Of a stretch of DNA of 64,000 nucleotides, positions 57,700 to 64,000 are shown in pieces. Numbering within the stretch: the stretch's first letter is position 1; every line of letters starts with the position of its first letter. The notes under the pieces are model-generated. The model did not search any database, had not been told where the DNA came from, and saw only the letters and a list, made by a program, of their open reading frames with translations. The translations under genes were made by a program, and so were the position numbers. The stretch is taken from assembly GCA_009823505.1 (NCBI GenBank), contig VZQC01008856.1, positions 791,542 through 855,541 of the forward strand. The letters are read 5' to 3'. Origin of the DNA: Rhizomys pruinosus. Lineage: Eukaryota; Chordata; Mammalia; Rodentia; Spalacidae.

Positions 57700-60050
57700 T
57701 TCACATGTCAGAGCCCTCCTCTTTCAAAGCTTAGGATTCTCGAGGTTTTACTGTACTAGGCAGGATTCCCCAGTGAAACAGAACTAGTGGAAGGTGTGAA
57801 CAGCTCAGGGCCTCTAAGCAAGTGCCTGGGTCTGGCTTGGCCCACCTGCCCCTGAGCAGCCCTTCAGGAGTTAGCCTCTTTATGTGGCATCTGGAGCCCA
57901 GTAGTCTGCAGAGGACGAAAGCTGAATTTACTCATGGGTGAAGTGGAAGGCAGGTGGGAGACGAGTAGCAGCCATCGGACCTCTACCGAGGTACTCGGGC
58001 CTCCTCTGCCTGTCCAGGCCCAGAGAGAGCACCAGAAAGGGGAAAGGCAATGTTAGACGTCTTCCCAGGGAAGTCAGAATAGGTGGAGAGGTGCAGTTTG
58101 AGACAGGAAGTGAGCATGGGTGGGAACCGACTTTTCAGAGAGTGGCCTCCCCTGCATACCTCAGCCCCAGGGTGATACCACCTTCCCAGGGGAGATTAAG
58201 AGTGTGGGTGTGGGTGGGGATGGGGGCAGGCCCCTCCCAAGGTTACACAGTTTGAGGAGTTCTCATTTCTGGATTGTTCTCCCACCAAAGGTAAACCAGA
58301 GACCAAATGGGAGCCCAGTGTTGCCTTAAGTGGTTTTAAGCAGCCATGGGTCAAGTGAAGCCCTCTCCCTTGCCTAACTGCCCCATCCTGCTTAGTGGAT
58401 TGCCTCTGAGGACTGTGTCCCTGCTCTGTCCACTCTTCAGGGACAGCCACCCAGCCAGCTAACTTAGAAGGTCCATTGGGCACAGACTCCAGAAGCCTGC
58501 CGAGGCTTCCCCTTCCCCATCCTCCACCCTTCTCGTCCCAGAAATTACCATATGAATGTAGCTCCTTCCCAGAGCCGGGCTGGCGGGCCCTGGGAGGGGA
58601 CAGGCTCCCAGGCTCCCAGAGGCCTGGGTATTGGGGAGGGGGGGATGGGACACTGCAGGTTCCGGTGTTGGCTGAAGAATCCACCCAGGGCCCCCGTCCA
58701 GTGGAAGAGGTCCAGCAGTTTTCCCGAGGACGCTGCTTCCCCTCACCCCCAGGTCCTCACTCAGACCCCAAGTAGGTAAGGCTCAGCCTTGGTTCCAGGA
58801 AGAGGGGGAAGAAGCTGAGGGTGGAGGGCAGTGAGCGAGGGGGGAGGCTGCAGGAGCTCAGCAGCTCCCGGACCCCCGCTCCACATCATGGAGCTGCCTT
58901 TCATGGCCATGTTCAGAAAAACCCGTTATTACTGGTGTTCCTGTTATGTAGCTAATTAATGTAGGAGTACAGGCTAGAAGGACTGCGTTGTGCAGTGTAC
59001 TGAGTGCTTTGTAGACTATAGAGTACCATGCACAAGTCAGGGCAGTGTCCATGCCCCACTGATAGTCGGGCTTGACTCATATAGATGTGGAGTTTCCACT
59101 GAGCCCCTGGTTGTGTCTCAGCAGCTAGGCTGAAGTTGGGCTGCCACAGCGTGATGCCTTAACCATTCCCTGCCAGGCCTGCCATCTTCAGGCTACAAAA
59201 TGGAGCGGTGTCTCAGAAGGTGCCAGTTGGTAGTGGCATTTCTTCCAGGCTGTGTCTGGTGTAGGTGGCCTGACGGGGCATCCTGGGCAGCCCTCCCCCG
59301 CCTTGGTCCTGTGTGGCTCCAGTGGGGGACAGAAACTGGAAATCATTACTATCTGATTCTTGGGCCAAGACATACACAAAGATAAGCATATGTGCCCGCA
59401 CACCCTGGGAAGGACACTGGTCAGCACCTCGCTCAGAAGGCCAAGGAGGGGCAACAGGGCCACTCACCCATGCATGCATCATTCATTCTTTCATTCATTC
59501 ATTCAGTCCATCACAGTGTCTTGTTTTGAGCCTTGGCTGTGAGAAGCCATGTTAAGAGGACAGACCTGAGGAGCTTGGCAGGGACCAGTGGAGCACATAC
59601 TTAGTACATACTGTGCTACGAGGGACCCACGCGTGTGGAATAGCTGTCCTGGGGAGACGGGGCAGTTCAGCAGCAGCTGGGGAGAGATGTTCTGGGTCAG
59701 GCAACTGACTCCAAGGAGCCTTGTTTGAGAGCACTGAGCAGATGCTGAAAGGTGTTTGTAGGGATGGAAGCTGGAGGTGGGGTGGGGGAGGGTGGGGGTG
59801 TGTGTGTTTTACTAGCGAAGACCACATGAGCACAGTGCTGTGTGCTCCGTAAACGACTCCCTCGATCCTCATAATGTTCCTGTGAGAAGAATATTATTTT
59901 ATACATTAGAACATGGAAGCATGGAGAGGGTTTGATACCCAGAGTCCATGTGTCAGGGGAGAAAGAAGATAAAGGGCCAGGATTCGTGCCTCCCCGGCTG
60001 CTGTGGTTGAAGCAGAGACAGAATGAGATTAGGTTATTTGTCAGAACTGA
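57700..60050. other. Septin9: Unique intron with microsatellite and MIR remnant
   Basis: (ATTC)n lies at 59479-59506, GGTGGGG runs near 59775 and a MIR-like antisense remnant at about 59850-59990 (gatcctcataatgttcctgt). No exon is recognised. Confidence 0.5.
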
Positions 60051-60055
60051 CCTTC

Positions 60056-60515
60056 CTGAGCTGGAGAGTTGTCTCAGTGGGTAAAATGCCTAGCAGACAA
60101 GCCCGACAACCTGAGAAACCCACATAACAGCCCATTGCAATAGTGTGGGTATCTTTTTTTTTTTTTGGTCTTTTCAAGGCAGGGTCTCCCTGTAGCCCCA
60201 GCTGTCCTGGAACTCGCTCTGTAGACCAGGCTGGCCTCGAACTCACAAAGATCTGCCTGCCTCTGCCTCCCAAGTGCTAGGATTAAAGGCATGCGCCACC
60301 ATGCCCAGCAAATAAAAAAAAAAAAAATCCTTTTTTTTTCTTTTCTTTTTTTTTTTTTTTTTTTTTTTTGGTAATTTTGAGACAGGGTCTCCCTTTTAGT
60401 ACCAGCTGCCCTGGAGCGTGGTCTGTAGACCAGGCTGGCCTTGCTTGGGTGTGGTGGTGCATGCCTTTAATCCCAGCACTTGGGAGGCAGAGGTAGGTGG
60501 ATCTCTGTGGGTACC
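60056..60515. repeat. Truncated tRNA-type SINE and three B1 copies, two antisense and one sense
   Basis: Sense SINE head (60056-60150), antisense B1 (about 60151-60310), T-rich run with a truncated antisense B1 (about 60335-60445) and a truncated sense B1 (about 60448-60512). The last two meet head to head. Confidence 0.85.
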
Positions 60516-60519
60516 GCTC

Positions 60520-63105
60520 TGCGATGGGGGCAGTTCACACTGGTAGCTTTTGTGAAATGCTGAGAGACCCCAAGCTGGGATAGATGGGTCTGGATTTGTG
60601 GTGATGGGAAGGCAAGAAGGGGACCAGGATACAATTGCTGGGTGGCTGTAGATGTCATTTCTGACAGTGAGGGGACGGGGTGCGACCTAGAGATCAGTTC
60701 AGGACCTGGATATTTCCAGCTGGTTCTGGCACATCCAGACTTGGACAGGGCGGTGGCTGTAGATACCCAGCACTCGGGAGGAGACCTTGCACTGGTTCCT
60801 TGGGCCGTGCCTGCTGAGCTGGGGTGAACATCTACCCACCCACTTCTCCACGCAGCTATCCATCTTCGTCTCTGTCATCAGTTTAGATAACGTTCAGTGG
60901 TGCTGAGTTATGCATTTGAACAGTGCTTCACAAGCTGTCAGGCTCTCAGTCCATCTGTTCCGCTTGGAGACCAGTAGCATGAGTGGAGGGTCTTTTAGAC
61001 ATACAAGATTCTGAGAGTGCACCCTGAGGTGGGTACAGTCCAAGTGGGCCACCTTCTAAGTTGAGGTTGAGGGAGCCGAGTAAGGCATTCTGCAGGCGTG
61101 CAAGCTGATGGCCTCAACCATGGGGGTCACATCCCCCTAAGACTGGGAACTGGGGCCACGTGGGTGGGTGACTCCTTTCTTTCCCTTGCCTTCTGGGACT
61201 CTGTAATATGATCAGAGGTTTCTCCCCACTGAGGGAGTCACGTGGCCAGCCTCCCCTGCTCCTTCTACAGGGTCACCCTTCTCCCTGCTGGCCCTTAGGC
61301 CCTGCCTTCACCACACACTCTTCTCTTCAGATTAGCCAGATACCAGGAAGCCCCAGTGGTCCCAGCTGACCTGTGCATGAGGGATCTGCTTGGTGTCTCT
61401 GGGGAAAGGCCTTTGCCCACAGCCAAGAACCCTGGTTTTTTGTTGTTATTTCAAGTGATTTCATGACCATGCTTCATCCCCTGAGGTCTGGTGTGTGTCA
61501 GCTGACAGCCTGCTGATAGGAGAGGGGTCAAGGGAGAGGGAGGCAGTTCTGTGTCCCCCTTCCCGAAGGGGACATCCCTGATAAGAGGGAATTCTTGTAA
61601 TAAATGGCCAGTGTCCACCAATCTGGGGGGGTGGAAGCACCCCCCCAACTTTGCAGACATTTGCCAAGAATGAAGGGAATCTCAGCCACTCCAAACACTC
61701 CAATGGGGTGATAGTCAAGGGTGGATCTTGGGGTGAAGCTACTTCTGCTAGAGATTCCTGGGGGTAGGAAGAGTCGGGGCCACCTTCCTGGATGTTGCTA
61801 TGCAGTAGAACCATTCTAGGGCCAGCAGCCAGGAGAGGGTTGCTAAACAAAGTTTAAATTTCTGACACCGGAAGTCCGGAGGGCTCAGTGATGGCCTGGG
61901 AAGTCAGCAGCAGTTTTTGAGGAAGTAATGAGAAGGGCTTGCAGGCTGGAGCTTGCTCTAAGCAAAGATTGATGTCTCAATAGGCCAAGCTTGGTGAGAA
62001 ACTAACTGCAAATGAGGAGCAGAGACCTCCTCAGAGGGGGGAGGGAGAGGGCGTGGGGAGCCCTTGGACTCTGTCCAAGTTCCCCTTTTCGAACTGGGGC
62101 CAACTGAAACCACGTTTGGCAGAAATACAGGACTCCTTGAGATTCCTTTCTACAATGGAGGGGATGTTGGGGGGAGGAAGAGCTTGGCTGACTGCCAAAG
62201 CGGGGACCCTGCCCCAACTCTGGGGTGCCTTGTGCCCCTGCCCCCCTACCCCTTTTGAATGAAAGAGTAGATGGGATAGGGACACTCTCAAGCCTTTGTC
62301 CCTCCCAGACCCTCTCTGGGCACAAGTTCACGGAGATTTCCTTCCTTCTGTGCTGTTGCTCCCAGCAGAGAGCGGCTCACAGAGAAACCACATCACTGCA
62401 GCGTTAAGTCCTGTCTTGGAACCGGACTGGAGAAGGTGCTGCGGCTGGGAGGGCTGGGAAGCTCTGCCTTTGCGAATCCCGCTGAAATCAAGGCCGAGCC
62501 ATTGTGTTGGATTTCCAAGTGGGTGTGTGTGTATGGGGGGGGGGGTGTAGGCAAAGTCTCAAAGTCTCAGATTTCTGGCATCCTTCATTTTTAACCAGAC
62601 TCCGAGGAGATACTTCCTGTCCCGAACAAAGTGTGAAGTGTAATTCGATTTGGAGTTACATATCAAATTAGATGAGCCACGTGCACTTTAAAAAATTCAG
62701 TCCTTGAAACTGGACCCATGAATTTGCAAAATTCTCTCATTTATATTCCCGTGTTTCCATCTTTAGAATAGAGAACAGGAAGTCCCTCGTGACATTTATG
62801 AGGAGTGCGGGGTGGCTCGAGTGGGTCAGTGGAGATGAGGCAGAGTGAAAGGCGACATTGAGAAGATAGGAGAAGACCGTGCTTTCAGAGATGTATTGGC
62901 GATTGAAGCCAGTGCTGATGACAGCCTGGAGGGGACCTGCCCATTCCCGGATGGGAACCAGCTGGCGGGGGGGCCTCCCCTCCCCTCCTTCCCCTGGCTC
63001 CTCAGACCCATGTTCCCTTTAGCTGTATCCCTTCTACTTTCTCCAGCCACAGGACCCACAAACCCAAAGCATTCATATGTGTGTTGATAAAACTCAAAGT
63101 GTGGG
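60520..63105. other. Septin9: Repeat-poor unique intron
   Basis: No SINE or exon is recognised. E-boxes (CACGTG) lie at 61157, 61239 and 62678, and ACCGGAAGT (ETS) at 61867-61875. AT-rich 62580-62790 is unlike its neighbours. Confidence 0.5.
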
Positions 63106-63110
63106 AGGGT

Positions 63111-63320
63111 GAGGGCCTGAGAGCTGGCTCAGCGGTTAAGACTTGTGGCTGTTCCAAAGGACTCAAGTTCAGTTCTCAGCATCTGGGTCAGGTGGTTTAT
63201 AACTGCCTGTAACTCCAGCTCCTGGGGATCCTCCACCTCTGGCCTCCGTGCACACCTGCTGTCATGTGCACACACACATCTATACAAAAGTAAAAATAAA
63301 AACCTTTAAAGAAATGCTAG
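63111..63320 (+). repeat. B2/B3-like SINE
   Basis: Sense: cctgagagctggctcagcgg to an AAAATAAAAA tail, with ctcaagttcagttctcagca at the B-box region. Confidence 0.8.
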
Positions 63321-63384
63321 GTTCTGGGGGTTACTCAAAGGCAATTAAGTTCTCATTAGCCAAGTTGGTTTTTTCTTCTTCCAT

Positions 63385-63537
63385 GATGAGGTTGGAACCC
63401 TGGGCCCTACATGTGCTAGGCCGGTTGCTGTATTAGCCCTTGGTTTTCTTGAGACACAGTCTCACTATGTAGCTCAGGCTGGGTTTGAACTCTTGATCTT
63501 CCTCTTTCTGTAGCATGCACCACCATGTGTGGGTCCC
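63385..63537 (-). repeat. ID-like and B1-like fragments
   Basis: ggttggaaccctgggcccta (ID-like) followed by cttgagacacagtctcacta (B1-like, truncated). Confidence 0.55.
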
Positions 63538-63550
63538 AAGTTATTTCTTT

Positions 63551-63713
63551 TTTTTTTTTTTTTTGGTCTTTTCGAGACAGGGTCTCCCTGTAGCCCCAGC
63601 TGTCCTGGAACTTGCTCTGTAGACCAGGCTGGCCTTGAACTCACAAAGATCCCCCTGCCTCTGCCTCCCAAGTGCTAGGTAGGATTAAAGGCATGCGCCA
63701 CCACGCCCGGCCA
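63551..63713 (-). repeat. Young B1 SINE with 13-bp target-site duplication
   Basis: Flanked by aagttatttcttt (63538-63550 and 63714-63726). Antisense B1 with T-run and a cacgcccggc end; it has a 4-bp duplication, taggtagg, near 63678. Confidence 0.94.
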
Positions 63714-64000
63714 AAGTTATTTCTTTAGTTGGGTCTATGAACCTAGGCATTTTTGGGTCCCTTAAGGTATTAAAGGTGTGGGGTGTGTATGTCTGTCTGT
63801 CTGTTTTCTGGTATACTTTCCTAGGGAGGCTCAGTACACACTGCTCTGTCTACTCTTGCATGCAAAACATGCAGAGAGACACCTCAGAGCTTTTGTGAGT
63901 TTCTTCAGTTCACCTAGGGCTTTCCAGAGTGACAGTTTTATGCTAACATGGATACTTTGGTGTTTGCTTTGGGTGTAGGTCCAACAGAAAGTCTTGATCT

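Larger units (their letters stand above)
3179..64000 (+). other. Septin9: Septin9 long downstream intron (to the end of the window)
   Basis: From the donor at 3178 to the end of the window I find no exon for the rest of septin 9: no P-loop GTPase region and no sequence like the residues that normally follow this exon. In other mammals the matching intron is also tens of kilobases long and holds promoters of the short isoforms. Long stretches without repeats (for example 5.9-8.0, 19.3-22.0, 30.7-33.0, 35.6-37.9, 40.8-42.7 and 60.6-63.1 kb) show nothing but scattered short ORFs. Confidence 0.85.

Overview
This is a 64 kb piece of a mammalian, almost certainly rodent, nuclear genome. The sequence is dominated by SINEs: B1 (7SL-derived), B2/B3-like (tRNA-derived) and ID/B4-like. 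It also holds a few L1, LTR and MIR fragments and long microsatellites. True B1 together with B2-type SINEs points to a mouse-like (muroid/myomorph) rodent. The B2-like copies do not match the house mouse or rat consensus that I know, so I do not name a species.

Only one protein-coding segment can be supported: a 639-bp internal exon at 2540-3178 on the + strand. It encodes the basic, disordered N-terminal extension of septin 9 (Septin9), a GTP-binding cytoskeletal protein that assembles into filaments with other septins and binds microtubules and actin. The exon has a textbook acceptor, branch-point candidate and donor. It is phase 1 at both ends, so one base of its first and last codons comes from or goes to other exons. 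Positions 1-2539 are upstream intron. Positions 3179-64000 are most or all of the long intron that separates this exon from the GTPase-domain exons, which I do not find in the window. No second gene is visible on either strand.

Layout: 1-2.5 kb, upstream intron with SINEs and one rodent dispersed repeat ending about 85 bp before the exon. 3.2-8 kb, mostly unique intron with an old L1 fragment. 8-19 kb, a dense SINE/L1/LTR cluster. 19.3-28.9 kb, mostly unique intron with MIRs, a duplicated nuclear-receptor (DR1) motif, a CRE and an E-box/AP-1/ETS cluster. 29-30.1 kb, SINE cluster. 30.6-37.9 kb, repeat-poor except for a three-copy GA-rich tandem repeat. 38-45.7 kb, SINE clusters including nested insertions with clear target-site duplications. 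45.7-49.3 kb, repeat-poor and GC-rich, with a CpG-dense candidate internal promoter and first exon near 47.5-48.2 kb flanked by two 179-bp direct repeats. 51-55.5 kb, SINE cluster. 55.5-63.1 kb, mainly unique intron. 63.1-64 kb, SINEs.

Septin 9 is known to be made as several isoforms from alternative promoters, and shorter isoforms start downstream of this large exon. The CpG-dense block at about 48 kb fits such a promoter, but that is inference. I saw no evidence for a novel defence, mobile or metabolic system. The points worth checking are regulatory motifs, the direct repeats around the promoter, and the history of a SINE subfamily marked by a 17-bp internal duplication.
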